Assembly (NCBI GenBank): GCA_017629615.1
Contig: JAGBWT010000159.1
Location: 1-5,675, forward strand
Direction of reading: 5' to 3'
DNA: 5,675 nt
DNA from: Alistipes sp.
GTDB lineage: Bacteria; Bacteroidota; Bacteroidia; Bacteroidales; Rikenellaceae
Shown here piece by piece: positions 5,652 through 5,675 of this stretch (the first letter of the stretch is position 1; each line of letters begins with the position of its first letter). Below the pieces are notes generated by a model. That model ran no database searches and was not told the DNA's origin. It saw only the letters and a list, made by a program, of their open reading frames with translations. The translations under genes were made by a program, and so were the position numbers.

Positions 5652-5675
5652 TTACTCGATTTCCCAGTCATATCC
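5652..5675 (-). CDS. Possible C-terminal end of a minus-strand gene, cut by window edge
   Basis: Read on the minus strand, the last 24 bases are seven codons encoding GYDWEIE and then TAA. The acidic, aromatic sequence is plausible for a real C-terminus. If so, the gene converges on serS and repeat copies B and C fill the gap, as copy A does between the other convergent pair. Seven codons are too few to identify a family or to exclude chance. Confidence 0.35.
   Translation of the reverse strand, partial: GYDWEIE

Overview
The window looks like chromosomal DNA from a Bacteroidales bacterium, most like Alistipes or a relative. The base content is moderately high in GC, TCG serine codons are frequent, recognisable Shine-Dalgarno sites are scarce, and TAnnTTTG (Bacteroidetes -7) boxes lie at the one divergent intergenic region. 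The proteins also have the look of that phylum. The genus is an inference; the phylum is fairly secure.

Layout from left to right. Positions 2-1101 hold two adjacent plus-strand genes for short, single-domain chromate transporter (CHR family) halves; the first is cut by the window edge. Positions 1102-1290 are a gap between convergent genes, holding a small palindrome and a ~113-bp structured inverted-repeat element (copy A). Positions 1291-3974 hold a minus-strand two-gene operon. Its first gene is a U32-family protein of the RlhA (YdcP) type. It is followed, with a 4-bp ATGA overlap, by a class I SAM-dependent methyltransferase of the RlmI/RlmK type. Both probably act on RNA, most likely 23S rRNA. 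A 101-bp divergent promoter region follows, then serS (4076-5347) for seryl-tRNA synthetase on the plus strand, ending in a clear intrinsic terminator.

The last ~270 bases hold two more copies (B and C) of the structured element, in tandem with a ~101-nt period. At the extreme right edge are seven codons and a stop that look like the C-terminus of a minus-strand gene.

Functionally, the centre of the window is about translation: two likely rRNA/tRNA-modifying enzymes beside an aminoacyl-tRNA synthetase. The chromate transporter pair is unrelated. The least explained content is the repeat family. All three copies share a short inner helix whose sequence changes while pairing is mostly kept, constant unpaired boxes and a closing stem, and they lie where genes converge. 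No mobile element, CRISPR array, tRNA or rRNA gene was seen.
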